Assembly: GCA_021413865.1 (NCBI GenBank) | Contig: JAIOPN010000015.1 | Location: 26,761 to 90,760 of the forward strand | Direction of reading: 5' to 3' | Length of the DNA stretch: 64,000 nt | Source of the DNA: Planctomycetota bacterium | Lineage (GTDB): Bacteria > Planctomycetota > Phycisphaerae > Phycisphaerales > Phycisphaeraceae | Shown here: positions 43,995-52,703 of the stretch, in pieces | Layout of the letters: every line of letters starts with the position of its first letter | Numbering within the stretch: the first letter of the stretch is position 1 | Notes under the pieces: model-generated | Seen by the model: only the letters and a program-made list of their open reading frames with translations | Told to the model about the DNA's origin: nothing | Database searches by the model: none | Program-made: the position numbers and the translations under genes

Positions 43995-45614
43995 ATGCGA
44001 CTCTTCAAGACGACTTGGAAAGACAAGCACGGCCGGACCCGTGAGGCCGCGAAGTGGTACGTGGAGTTTCAAGGCGTGAACGAAACGACGCACCGCCTGC
44101 CGGCGTTCACGAGCAAGGCCGCAACCGACGAAACGGGCCGCAACATTGAAAAGCTCGTGGGCTACGCGAAGGCCACGGGCGGGCAGGTGGACCCGGCGCT
44201 GACGGCGTGGCTGACCGGCCTGCCGGTTCGCATGCGCGACAACCTCGTGCGGTGGGGCATCCTGCCAGCGGACCGCGTGGCCGTAGCCAAGCCACTGACC
44301 GAACACCTCGACGACTTCGCGGCGGCGCTGAAGGCCAAGGGCAACACGCCCGCTCACGTGGGCCTCGTGACAGGCCGGGCACGCCGCGTACTGTCCGCTT
44401 GCGGATTCAAGTATTGCGGTGACATCCGCGCCGACCGGGTGATGACGTACCTCGACGGGCTGCGGCAGGACAAGGTGACGCGCAACGACGCCGGCGAAGT
44501 GGTGGAAACCAAGCGCGGCATGAGCGCCCAGACGTTCAATTTCCACGTGGGGGCAGTCGGGCAATTCTGCCGCTGGATGGTTCGAGAGCGGAGAGCAATG
44601 GAAAACCCAGTGGCGCACCTCGACAAGTTGAACGTGCGGACGGACCGCCGACATGACCGTCGGCCGTTGACCGCCGATGAGCTGCGCCGGCTGCTGACGG
44701 CAACGGAGCAAGGCCCCGACAGCGACGGCATGACGGGCAAGGCGCGGGCGATGCTCTACAGGCTGGCGGTGGAAACCGGGCTGCGTGCCGGCGAATTGCG
44801 CAGTCTCACACGGGCATCGTTCATCCTCGACGCCAGCGTGCCCACCGTGACCCTTAGAGCCGCCTACAGCAAGCGGCGGCGTGAAGATGTGCTGCCACTC
44901 CGTCCCGCGCTGGCCAGTGCCCTAGGCCCATTTATCGCCAACCTGGCCCCGGCCGCCCTCGTGTTCAAGATGCCGGCGGCGCACCATCAAGTCCGCATGT
45001 TCCGCGTGGACCTCCACGCGGCGGGCATCCCCTACCGCGATGCCGGCGAGCGCGTGGCTGACTTCCATTGCCTGCGGCATTCGTTCATCAGCAACCTTGC
45101 CGCTGGCGGCGTTCATCCGAAGACCGCCCAATCCCTCGCACGCCATTCGACTATCACGCTGACGATGGACCGTTACACGCACTCGTATCGCGGCGATGAA
45201 GCGGCGGCGCTGGCCGTGCTGCCCGACCTCGACGTGCCCCGGCCGGAAGGGGTGAAGGCCACAGGGACGCACAACGCCGCGCCGGCGGTGGTTTCCCCTG
45301 ATCCGCGCTTGGCGGTTTACTTGGCGCAATCCGGCGCGCGCGGCAAGACTTCGATGGACTCCGATGGACTGACGTTGAGCGCGGCGGGTGACGACATGGG
45401 CGCGCAAAAAACCCTTGGAAACAGCGGGGATACCGCAATTTCCAAGGGTTCAACGGAGAGGATGGGATTCGAACCCACGGTAAGGGTTAATAACCCCTAC
45501 AACGGTTTAGCAAACCGTCGCCTTCAGCCGCTCGGCCACCTCTCCAGGCATTCTCCGGACATTCACAGGAGACGACCGTATCGTTGCAGGGCATGCGCAC
45601 GGTGTCAAACGTGA
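43995..45614 (+). CDS. Tyrosine integrase of the island, frame extends through att
   Basis: A 539-codon frame. The catalytic residues are Arg in TGLRAGELRSL (about 260), His-x2-Arg in HCLRHSF (about 357), and Tyr in MDRYTHSY (about 393). An N-terminal SAM-like domain is present (TPAHVGLVTGRARRVL). From about residue 486 the frame crosses the antisense of tRNA-Ser (MGFEPTVRVNNPYNGLANR), then enters chromosomal sequence. In the excised circle it would continue instead into the frame at 33799-34008. Part of the same region forms the tRNA terminator. Catalysis should not depend on the tail. Confidence 0.92.
   Translation: MRLFKTTWKDKHGRTREAAKWYVEFQGVNETTHRLPAFTSKAATDETGRNIEKLVGYAKATGGQVDPALTAWLTGLPVRMRDNLVRWGILPADRVAVAKPLTEHLDDFAAALKAKGNTPAHVGLVTGRARRVLSACGFKYCGDIRADRVMTYLDGLRQDKVTRNDAGEVVETKRGMSAQTFNFHVGAVGQFCRWMVRERRAMENPVAHLDKLNVRTDRRHDRRPLTADELRRLLTATEQGPDSDGMTGKARAMLYRLAVETGLRAGELRSLTRASFILDASVPTVTLRAAYSKRRREDVLPLRPALASALGPFIANLAPAALVFKMPAAHHQVRMFRVDLHAAGIPYRDAGERVADFHCLRHSFISNLAAGGVHPKTAQSLARHSTITLTMDRYTHSYRGDEAAALAVLPDLDVPRPEGVKATGTHNAAPAVVSPDPRLAVYLAQSGARGKTSMDSDGLTLSAAGDDMGAQKTLGNSGDTAISKGSTERMGFEPTVRVNNPYNGLANRRLQPLGHLSRHSPDIHRRRPYRCRACARCQT
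45406..45449 (-). terminator. Terminator of tRNA-Ser inside the integrase gene
   Basis: On the minus strand an 11-bp perfect stem (ACCCTTGGAAA / TTTCCAAGGGT, 45449-45439 and 45421-45411) with an inner GCGG/CCGC stem is followed by six T. It lies a few bases past the tRNA 3' end, so the island supplies a new terminator to the tRNA it occupied. The sense strand here codes for the integrase. Confidence 0.8.
45452..45518. repeat. Right attachment-site copy within intact tRNA-Ser
   Basis: Identical over 67 bases to 33732-33798. It lies from three bases beyond the tRNA 3' end to the 5' strand of the anticodon stem. Strand exchange therefore probably occurs around the anticodon arm, as is usual for tRNA-targeting integrases. 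Confidence 0.95.
45454..45545 (-). tRNA. tRNA-Ser (anticodon GCT)
   Basis: Acceptor arms GGAGAGG and CCTCTCC pair fully, with discriminator G and no encoded CCA. The anticodon loop TTGCTAA gives GCT (serine, AGC/AGU codons), the anticodon stem ACGGT/ACCGT is perfect, and the long variable arm is typical of class II tRNA. GGTTCGAAT is the T loop region. Upstream on the minus strand TTGACA (45608-45603) may be the -35 box. It is the integration target of the island. Confidence 0.95.
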
Positions 45615-45735
45615 CGCCGATTGATGAACGGCGGCGGATGATTGATGATGTGCGGGGCGAAAAACCGGGGCGGCGCGCACCGCGCGGCGTCCCGATCCGT
45701 ACAACATCCATCGTCCCACCCCCGGAGGATCGGCC

Positions 45736-46638
45736 ATGGTTGAAGCCAAAGTTCTCGCCATCGTGATGATGCTGCTCAGCCCGATGCGGCACTATTTCCA
45801 GTTCGGGCACCCGGTCGAGGTCGCGCTCGACCGCGCGGCCGTGCTCAAGGCGCTGGACAACGACGCGGAAGCGGCGAAGAAGCTGCGACTGGTGCTGCTG
45901 ACGCCGGCCGGCGAGGCGGTGGCGTCGGCGGACGCGCCGGAGGGGAAGGAATCGCTCGACCTCACGGCGATGTTCCCCAAACGCCAGCCGCCGATGCGCC
46001 CCGAGTGGCTGTGGGACGGCAAGACGTATTACGTGCAGCTCGCGGCTGGGGACAAGGCCATCGGCGCGCCGCTGGTGGTCACGCCGGTGCTGACGCCGCA
46101 CGACCCCCGGCCGAGGTTCCCCGACGCGCTGCGCATCGACGTCGAGCAGCGCGTGGTGCTGCACACATCGATGGGCGACGTGGCGATCGCGCTCTCGCCC
46201 GAGGCCGCGCCGCACACGGGGCTGAACTTCAAGCGGCTGGTCGGGGATGGCTTCTACACGAACATCAAGGTGCACCGGATCGTGCCGGATTTCGTGGTGC
46301 AGTTGGGCGACCCGACCGGCACGGGCGGGGGCTCGCCGGGCTACTACATCGACCTGGAGCCCTCCGCCAAGGTCCACGCCAAGGGGACGGTCTCGATGGC
46401 GCGGACGGGCAACGACGAGAACTCCAACGGCTCGCAGATTTTCATATGCCTGACGCGCGAGCGGTGCGCCGCGATGGACGGGAAATACTCGGCGTTCGGC
46501 GACGTGGTAGAGGGGTGGGACGTGGTTGAGAAAATCGCCCACGCCCCCGCCGACCCGGTATCCGGCCGGCCGACCGACCCGCCGGTGATCCAGAGCAGCT
46601 CGCTGGTTCTGGCCCCGCCGAGGAACGTCGGGAACTAA
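45736..46638 (+). CDS. Cyclophilin-type peptidyl-prolyl isomerase
   Basis: A 300-residue protein. Residues 130-290 form a cyclophilin domain: VHRIVPDFVVQLGDP with the catalytic arginine, GTGGGSPGY, SQIFICL and MDGKYSAFGDVVEGWDVV. The first 130 residues are an extra domain of unknown fold. It lacks a clear signal peptide. It precedes ftsW by about 30 bases and may be cotranscribed with it. Confidence 0.9.
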   Translation: MVEAKVLAIVMMLLSPMRHYFQFGHPVEVALDRAAVLKALDNDAEAAKKLRLVLLTPAGEAVASADAPEGKESLDLTAMFPKRQPPMRPEWLWDGKTYYVQLAAGDKAIGAPLVVTPVLTPHDPRPRFPDALRIDVEQRVVLHTSMGDVAIALSPEAAPHTGLNFKRLVGDGFYTNIKVHRIVPDFVVQLGDPTGTGGGSPGYYIDLEPSAKVHAKGTVSMARTGNDENSNGSQIFICLTRERCAAMDGKYSAFGDVVEGWDVVEKIAHAPADPVSGRPTDPPVIQSSSLVLAPPRNVGN

Positions 46639-46669
46639 CGGGGACGGTGGGGAACGGCGATCTTTTTCC

Positions 46670-47890
46670 ATGACCGGGGCGTCTCCCGCCGATAACGGAC
46701 GCATGCTGCGCCCATCCCACATCCTGCAATTGTCCGTCGTCGCCCTCCTGGGCGTCGCGGTGGTCATGGTCCACTCGGCGGGTATGACGATCGCCTCCGG
46801 CCACGGCGGGCGAATCGACCCGACGGCGATGCTCTACTCCCGCACCACCATCTACGCCGCGCTCGCCGTCGCCGCCATGCTGCTCGCCAGCCGGATCAAC
46901 GTGCGCGAGCTCTTCCGTGTGCACGGCCTGGCCAACCCCCTCATGTGGGTCCTGGGCGCGACCATGCTCTTCATGGTCCTCACCCTCGTGCCGGGCATCG
47001 GCAAGCAGGTCAAAGGCGCGTCGCGCTGGCTCTACCTGGGCCCGTCGAGTTGGGGGCTCTCCTTCCAGCCCAGCGAGATGGCCAAGTGGGTCATGGTGAT
47101 CGTCGTCGCCTGGTGGTGCGCCCGCCGACGCGGCGTGATGCACACCTTCAAGCATGGCCTGCTGCCCCCGATGATCCTCATCGGCATGGTCTGCGCCCTG
47201 GTGGTCATTGAAGACCTGGGCACGGCCGCGCTGGTGGGCATGGTGGCGATGTGCATGCTGATGGCCGGCGGGGCGAAATGGTGGCACCTGGGCATGACCG
47301 TCCCCCCCGCCGCCGGCGCGGTGGTGCTCGCCATCGCGCACAGCCCGTACCGGCTCGCGCGCCTGACCGCGTTCATGAACCCATGGGCCGACCCGCAGGG
47401 TATCGGCTACCACCCCATCCAATCCATGCTCGCCATCGCGCAGGGCGGCCTGACTGGCCGGGGCCTGGGCAACGGCATCCAGAAGTTCGGCTACCTCCCC
47501 GAGGACACCACCGACTTCATCTTCGCCATCATCTGCGAGGAGATGGGCGTCTCGGGCGCGGTCCTGATCATCGGTCTCTACCTCGTGCTGCTCTGGGTCG
47601 GCCTGAGCATCGTCCGCGACTGCAAGGACACCTTCGGCCGGCTCGTCGGCCTGGGCATCCTCGTCACGCTGGGCCTGCAGGCGATGATCAACATCGCCGT
47701 CGTCACCGTCGTCGTCCCCACCAAGGGCATCGCCCTCCCGCTGGTCTCCTCCGGCGGCACGGGCTGGATCATGACCGCTTTCGCCATCGGCCTGGTCGCC
47801 TCGCTCGACGAGGCCAACCGGCTGGAATCTATCCGGCAACTCCCCGAAGTTGAGCCCTTGGAAGTTGCGCCCGCGCGGCAGGCGGCGTGA
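46670..47890 (+). CDS. ftsW: FtsW/RodA/SpoVE family SEDS protein
   Basis: A 406-residue membrane protein with about ten hydrophobic helices. SEDS signatures are QPSEMAKWVMV near residue 136, KGASRWLYLGP before it, GLGNGIQKFGYLPEDTTDFIFAIICEE near 265, and the C-terminal LVSSGGTGWI. It polymerises peptidoglycan glycan strands from lipid II at the division site. murG is the next conserved gene but is separated here by an insertion of two genes. An ATG at 46703 is an alternative start. Confidence 0.9.
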   Translation: MTGASPADNGRMLRPSHILQLSVVALLGVAVVMVHSAGMTIASGHGGRIDPTAMLYSRTTIYAALAVAAMLLASRINVRELFRVHGLANPLMWVLGATMLFMVLTLVPGIGKQVKGASRWLYLGPSSWGLSFQPSEMAKWVMVIVVAWWCARRRGVMHTFKHGLLPPMILIGMVCALVVIEDLGTAALVGMVAMCMLMAGGAKWWHLGMTVPPAAGAVVLAIAHSPYRLARLTAFMNPWADPQGIGYHPIQSMLAIAQGGLTGRGLGNGIQKFGYLPEDTTDFIFAIICEEMGVSGAVLIIGLYLVLLWVGLSIVRDCKDTFGRLVGLGILVTLGLQAMINIAVVTVVVPTKGIALPLVSSGGTGWIMTAFAIGLVASLDEANRLESIRQLPEVEPLEVAPARQAA

Positions 47891-47917
47891 AGCCCGCAAA
47901 TCGCCTCCGTCCCGTAG

Positions 47918-47945
47918 CCCCGGGCTCGGCCGGGGGTTCTTCGTT
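47918..47945 (+). terminator. Putative terminator after ftsW
   Basis: CCCCGG-GCTCGG-CCGGGG (47918-47935) followed by GTTCTTCGTT. It lies 27 bases after the ftsW stop and before the inserted gene pair. Confidence 0.55.
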
Positions 47946-48059
47946 GGGTCGCGGTGTTGCGATTCGCATCCGAGTTTTCAGTGATCGCACGCGGAACCCC
48001 TCCCGCCGCGTTTGTGCGTACGGAATGAGGATTTTAGCATTGGTGTAACGAGTCGTTTG

Positions 48060-48899
48060 TCATGTCTCTGGGAATGCATCGAGATCGCTGGAGAGGGAGT
48101 ATTGATCAAAAAAGCTTTCGAGTGGGCCTGTATAAGGGCGAGGGTCTGACCGACTTAGAGTTCGGAAAAAAGCGAGCGTTACCTTCATCGCTCTGATCCC
48201 ATGGCCGCGAGGATCAAGTCCATGCGCGGGCGTGACCAAGACACCCGCGGCTGCTGACCAAAATGGATATTCACTATTCGCGGGAATGATATGGAGCGGC
48301 TGTGCTAAGCCACCTTTGTTATTCGCATCATCACAAGCTTGATTCACGGCAACGTTGTATGCTGGATCAGCGGAGACATTCAACAACTCCTGCCGTTCGT
48401 CGCGCGTAATCCGATCGGACACAATGAGTTCGCCCGCGTTGGCATCGTAACGGACGCGATCGCGATGCCATTCCGGAAACCGGAGACCAGGCGGCAGAGC
48501 TGCAAGCGGGGCTGGATTATTCCCGATCAAAGGTCTCGGTCGATGAGGCGCGTGGCTCTCGATCCATTTCAGTTCTGTAACGATCCCGGAATTACCGCGA
48601 TTGACTGTGACGAAAAAACTCTCCCGTTTCTGAAGTTGGTATTCCGTCAGTTCAGTTGTGTCCGTCATGGGGCGGTGGCCCGCAGTCGGATCAAAGCTGC
48701 GGTCGGTATGCAGAAAGTATCCCTTGAGAAGCTTCTCGCACGCCTGCTGACATTTTGCCATCACCACATGCGTGAAAGTCGTCGACTGATTGTTGATTGT
48801 GAACTTCCGCGACTGCAGCAGAAACCGTGCGGCCAGAAGATCGGCACACGCCTGATCGCGAAGCCCGCCAGCAATGATCCGGTGATCCTGCCAAATCAT
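48060..48899 (-). CDS. HEPN-like protein inserted in the ftsW-murG interval
   Basis: A 279-residue protein. Residues 12-80 look like a HEPN helical bundle: DQACADLLAARFLLQ, then VVMAKCQQACEKLLKGYFLH, and a GHRP motif. A strict R-x4-6-H ribonuclease motif is not seen (R-x7-H is present). The rest has no recognised domain. Codon usage looks more A/T-rich than in ftsW and murG, and the gene is antisense to them, so it was probably acquired. It follows its partner gene by 24 bases. A role in defence or stress by RNA handling is possible but unproven. Confidence 0.5.
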   Translation of the reverse strand: MIWQDHRIIAGGLRDQACADLLAARFLLQSRKFTINNQSTTFTHVVMAKCQQACEKLLKGYFLHTDRSFDPTAGHRPMTDTTELTEYQLQKRESFFVTVNRGNSGIVTELKWIESHAPHRPRPLIGNNPAPLAALPPGLRFPEWHRDRVRYDANAGELIVSDRITRDERQELLNVSADPAYNVAVNQACDDANNKGGLAQPLHIIPANSEYPFWSAAAGVLVTPAHGLDPRGHGIRAMKVTLAFFRTLSRSDPRPYTGPLESFFDQYSLSSDLDAFPET

Positions 48900-48923
48900 G
48901 ACTTTGTGGCACTAAGGCCCCGG

Positions 48924-49829
48924 TTACTGAATGATTTCTGGAAATTCGTCAATGAAGGCCTGCCAGTCGCCAGGAGGGTATATCACCCGGCCGCTGCGAT
49001 TAATCATTGCCTCGATCGCGGGATGGCCAGGATTAACTTCAAACGCCTTATGAATTTCACTAGGAGATGCCAAGTAAATCACAATCGATCGCGCTCCCGG
49101 CACTGCGCTGCCGGCACCGAGAGCTACGCCGTCAATAGCCCCGTCGCCCGGATCGGCAACATCATCCGAAATCTCGAGCAGATGCACATCCTTAAAATCG
49201 TTGAGACGGAACCAAAGCACGAGCCGCGGGGTATTCGTAGGGTCCTTCCGATGGGCGTCCACCAGTATTCTTACCGCCTCCTGAATGGCAGGCTTGCTGG
49301 CGAGAGATTCTCCTTTGGCCGTCAGCCCGGCTTTCATCACCGCTCGCTTCACCGCATCAATGACCCTCGCATCCGCCTCAATCGAAAAATCCTGCACGGT
49401 GAAACTGCCATCAGCGTTGATCTGCAACGCTTGATTGCGTAACCGTGGACTTCCTTCTAGGAGAACCCGATCGTCATTCATCGCCATCCGCAAAGCCTCC
49501 AATTGTTGGACGGAAAGCTTCGTCTCTTGAATTGGAACATTCACGCGGCGTGACGACTGAAGCAGGTCACCGACGAGCCGGTGCAGACGTGCTCTAAAAT
49601 GCTGATCGTTGCGAAGTTCGTCGGGCGCAAAGCGATCGCTCACGAAGCCAAACTGATCACGCAGCGCCAGCAATAGCAAGGGGCGACCCTTCTCATCTCG
49701 CTGAAGGTCCCATTTTGCATGCGCATCGGGAGAATACTGTTGCAACTCATTTTGCAGGAGCTGGTCACTGGCTTTCACCAGCCCAGACTGCGCAACGTCA
49801 GCGTTCAAAGTTTCTGTCTGTTCAATCAT
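48924..49829 (-). CDS. Partner protein of the HEPN-like gene, unknown function
   Basis: A 301-residue acidic protein. GAGGA lies eight bases before the ATG. An N-terminal part reads LLLLALRDQFGFVSDRFAPDEL and LHRLVGDLLQ; the C-terminal part has LVLWFRLNDFKDVHLLEISDD, a strand-rich segment, and YLASPSEIHKAF. No named domain is recognised. It is the first gene of a two-gene minus-strand unit that interrupts the ftsW-murG order, with A/T-richer sequence. Confidence 0.6.
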   Translation of the reverse strand: MIEQTETLNADVAQSGLVKASDQLLQNELQQYSPDAHAKWDLQRDEKGRPLLLLALRDQFGFVSDRFAPDELRNDQHFRARLHRLVGDLLQSSRRVNVPIQETKLSVQQLEALRMAMNDDRVLLEGSPRLRNQALQINADGSFTVQDFSIEADARVIDAVKRAVMKAGLTAKGESLASKPAIQEAVRILVDAHRKDPTNTPRLVLWFRLNDFKDVHLLEISDDVADPGDGAIDGVALGAGSAVPGARSIVIYLASPSEIHKAFEVNPGHPAIEAMINRSGRVIYPPGDWQAFIDEFPEIIQ

Positions 49830-50022
49830 ACGGCAATCCTCACCTTCAGCATATTTCGATACATCTGCCTAGGCAAATGCCTCGAGGCGCAACCGATTTT
49901 TATCAACTGGCAAGCCTCCCCCGTATTGGCATGGCGGGGCTCCACGTGTGATCGGTGAGGCGGCTCTCCACGGGTTGCCCTATTTCGTACACTACCCCCA
50001 CGCACCACGCCCCGTTTCCCCC

Positions 50023-51135
50023 ATGCCCAACGGTTCCACCATCCTCCTCGCCGGCGGCGGCACCGGCGGGCACATCTTCCCGAACCTGGCGATCGCCGAG
50101 CGGCTGGCCGAGGGCAACTCCAAGCACGGCGTGCACTACATCGTCTCACTCCGCCCCATCGACGCGTCGATCCTCGCCAAGCAGCAGGCGCGGTTCACCG
50201 CCATCCCCGCCAAGGCGTGGTCCTCCCGGCCGTGGCACTGGCCCGAGTTCTATAAATCGTGGAGGTCGAGCATCGAGACCATGCTGGCGGCGATCCGCGA
50301 ACACGGGGCCGTCGCGTTGGTGGCGACCGGCGGGTTTGTCTCGGCGCCGGCGGTGATCGCGGCGAAAAAGGCGGGCATCCCGGCGGTGATGGTGAACCTT
50401 GACGCCGTGCCGGGGCGCGCCAACCAGTTCATCGCGGGACGGGCGGACCAGGTGTTCAGCGTCTATCCCTCGTCGAAACTGGTCGGGGCGCAGATCGTGG
50501 GGCTGCCGCTGCGGCACTCGGCGGTCGGTCCGCGCGACAAGGGGGCGGCGCGGCAGGCGCTGGGGCTGGACCCGGATAAAGAGACGCTCTTCGTCACCGG
50601 CGCGAGCCAGGGGGCGCAGAGCATCAACAAGATGATGATCGAGCTGGTCACGCACTCGCAATCCAAGCGTGGCTTGGCCTCGTGGCAGGTGCTGCACCTG
50701 ACCGGCGGGACGGAAGAGGACGCGGCGCAGGTCCGCGCGGCGTACGACAAGGCGGGCATCCCCGGCCGGACGGAGACGTTCTGCAACGCGATGGGGATGG
50801 CCTGGAGCGCGGCGTCGATCGCCATTAGCCGATCGGGTGCGGGCTCGGTCGGCGAGGCGTGGGCGAACGCAACGCCATCGATCTTCCTGCCCTACCCATA
50901 CCACAAGGACCAGCACCAGAAGCTCAACGCCGAACCGCTGGTGCAGATCGGCTCGGCCTTGTTGCAGACCGACGAGATCGACCCAATGTTGAACGCCCGC
51001 CGGATCACCGGCCCACTGCTGGCGCTGATGAGCAACGCCCAGCGCCGCATCCACATGGCCGAGAAGATGCGCGAGAAATGCCCGCCCGACGGGGCGAAGG
51101 CCGTCGCGCAGTGGCTGCTCCACGCGGTGGGGTGA
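50023..51135 (+). CDS. murG: MurG, lipid II synthase (GlcNAc transferase)
   Basis: A 370-residue GT-B enzyme. The lipid-binding loop LLAGGGTGGHIFPNLAIAE is at the start and the second glycine loop VALVATGGFVSAPAV is near residue 95; GASQGAQSINKM, ISRSGAGSVGEAW and PYPYHKDQHQKLNAE complete the UDP-GlcNAc site. It makes lipid II from lipid I on the cytoplasmic membrane face. The ATG at 50023 gives a native N-terminus; the open frame upstream is not used. Confidence 0.93.
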   Translation: MPNGSTILLAGGGTGGHIFPNLAIAERLAEGNSKHGVHYIVSLRPIDASILAKQQARFTAIPAKAWSSRPWHWPEFYKSWRSSIETMLAAIREHGAVALVATGGFVSAPAVIAAKKAGIPAVMVNLDAVPGRANQFIAGRADQVFSVYPSSKLVGAQIVGLPLRHSAVGPRDKGAARQALGLDPDKETLFVTGASQGAQSINKMMIELVTHSQSKRGLASWQVLHLTGGTEEDAAQVRAAYDKAGIPGRTETFCNAMGMAWSAASIAISRSGAGSVGEAWANATPSIFLPYPYHKDQHQKLNAEPLVQIGSALLQTDEIDPMLNARRITGPLLALMSNAQRRIHMAEKMREKCPPDGAKAVAQWLLHAVG

Positions 51136-51187
51136 ACCCGTCTTTTCCTCTGACGATATACTGCCCGCTCTATCCCCAGGTGTAGCG

Positions 51188-52081
51188 ATGGCCGCCACTG
51201 ACAGCTCCGTGATGTTTGAACCGATCGCCCACGTGGAGCGGTACCTCGACGCGTTTTTCGACGCCCGGCCGCTGCCGCGCAACCTCCGCGCGGCGGTGAA
51301 GTACGCCGTGTTCGGCCCGGGGAAACGGCTGCGGCCGCTGCTGGTGGTCCGCGCCTGCGAGGCGGTGGGCGGCAAGATCGTACAAGCGCTCCCCCCCGCC
51401 GCCGCCATCGAGATGATCCACTGCTTTTCGCTGGTGCACGACGACCTGCCCGCGATGGACGACGACGACCTGCGCCGCGGCCGGCCCACCCTGCACAAGC
51501 ACACCAATGAGGCGATGGCGATCCTCGCCGGTGACGCGCTCATGGGGCTGGCCTTCGAGATCGTCGCCACGCAGATCGCCGACCCGGCCGTCTCCCGCCA
51601 GGTGCTCCATGAGCTGGCGATCGGCACCAACGACATGATCAACGGCCAGGTGTACGACACGCTGCCCGACTTCGACGCCTCGGTCACGCCGATCGAGCGG
51701 CTGCGGACGATCCACCGCAACAAAACCGGCGCGTTGATCCGCTGCTCCTGCCGGATGGGTGCGATCGTGGGCGGCGCGGCGTCGGGCGCGGCGTTGGAGG
51801 CGGTGTCGGATTACGCCGACGCGATCGGCCTGATGTTCCAGGTCGTCGACGACCTGCTCGACGTCACCCAGACCACCGAGCACCTGGGCAAGGCCGCCAA
51901 CAAGGACGCCGACAAGGGCAAGCTGACCTACCCCGGCCTGATCGGCATCGACGCCAGCCGCGCCGAGGTCGCCCGCCTGCAAAAAGCCGCCCACGCCGCC
52001 CTCGACCGCCTCGCCGCCCCGCGCGACGGCACCCGCCACCTGCGCGAGTTGTGCGACATGATGGCGGTGCGGACGAAGTGA
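51188..52081 (+). CDS. ispA: Polyprenyl (farnesyl/geranylgeranyl) diphosphate synthase
   Basis: A 297-residue isoprenyl diphosphate synthase. The first aspartate-rich motif is HDDLPAMDDDDLRRG near residue 85 and the second VDDLLDVTQTTEHLGK near 220. GPGKRLRPLL binds the homoallylic substrate. It extends dimethylallyl diphosphate to C15 or C20, feeding quinone and carrier-lipid synthesis. dxs is two genes downstream, so this is an isoprenoid cluster. Confidence 0.9.
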   Translation: MAATDSSVMFEPIAHVERYLDAFFDARPLPRNLRAAVKYAVFGPGKRLRPLLVVRACEAVGGKIVQALPPAAAIEMIHCFSLVHDDLPAMDDDDLRRGRPTLHKHTNEAMAILAGDALMGLAFEIVATQIADPAVSRQVLHELAIGTNDMINGQVYDTLPDFDASVTPIERLRTIHRNKTGALIRCSCRMGAIVGGAASGAALEAVSDYADAIGLMFQVVDDLLDVTQTTEHLGKAANKDADKGKLTYPGLIGIDASRAEVARLQKAAHAALDRLAAPRDGTRHLRELCDMMAVRTK

Positions 52082-52124
52082 CCCGCCTTCTGGACGAGCC
52101 GTCCCCCAGCGGTATCATGGGTGT

Positions 52125-52703
52125 ATGAACACCCTATGCCACACCCTTACCGTGCTGGTCGCCCTCGCGCTCCTCTCCGCCGGCTGCTCCACGGTGAGCT
52201 TCACGCAGCCCGTCGGCAAACCCGACGCCGAGGCCGCCGCGAAACTCGGCGGGGTCTGGCTGGTCAACGAATCGGCGGTCCTCTACATCAAGCCCATGGC
52301 CGACGGGCAGGTCCGCGTCGCGATCGTGGATGAGGACAAGGAGGGCTTCAAGCTCACCCAGCGCATCGGCACCGTCACCCGCGTGGACGAGAACAAAAAC
52401 ACCTGCCTCCTGCACCTGCCCGCCGAGGACCCCGACAAGGCCAAGGGCCTCACGCGCGTCACGGCCACCCTGGTGGCCCTGACGGATGAAAAGCTCGGCG
52501 TCGCCTGGATAGCCGACAACGACACCTTCAAAAAGGCGGTTGAACAGAAAGACCTGCCCGGCAAGGTCGAGGGCTCCACGACCTACATCGACGCCGACAA
52601 ACCCGCCCTCGAAGCCTACTTCGCCAAGCATGGCCGATCCCTCTTTAAGCTCGACGCCCCCCTCATCGCCCGCCGGATCGCCGAGATCAAGGCGGACAAG
52701 TGA
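52125..52703 (+). CDS. Lipoprotein of unknown function
   Basis: A 192-residue protein with a lipoprotein signal peptide: hydrophobic TLTVLVALALLSAGC, the cysteine at residue 21 forming the lipobox LSAGC. The mature part has no recognised domain. It would be anchored to a membrane facing outward. It lies between the prenyl synthetase gene and dxs. Confidence 0.75.
   Translation: MNTLCHTLTVLVALALLSAGCSTVSFTQPVGKPDAEAAAKLGGVWLVNESAVLYIKPMADGQVRVAIVDEDKEGFKLTQRIGTVTRVDENKNTCLLHLPAEDPDKAKGLTRVTATLVALTDEKLGVAWIADNDTFKKAVEQKDLPGKVEGSTTYIDADKPALEAYFAKHGRSLFKLDAPLIARRIAEIKADK

Larger units (their letters stand above)
33732..45518. mobile_element. Integrative island in tRNA-Ser(GCT)
   Basis: An element of about 11.8 kb bounded by a perfect 67-bp direct repeat (33732-33798 and 45452-45518). 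The right repeat is the 3' part of an intact tRNA-Ser gene; the left is the displaced copy. A tyrosine integrase gene lies against the tRNA end, and the interior has a primase-polymerase, small HTH proteins, XRE regulator, iteron-like repeats, restriction, SRAP and umuDC genes. There are no conjugation or capsid genes, so it is an integrative element that needs outside help to transfer, or a satellite. Several genes inside are damaged, which suggests decay, but the recombination parts look intact. Confidence 0.9.

Noticed and set aside
45487..46767. Long minus-strand frame beside the tRNA and opposite the cyclophilin gene
   Set aside because: Antisense to a clear cyclophilin; no domain; it begins in ftsW and runs to the tRNA region.
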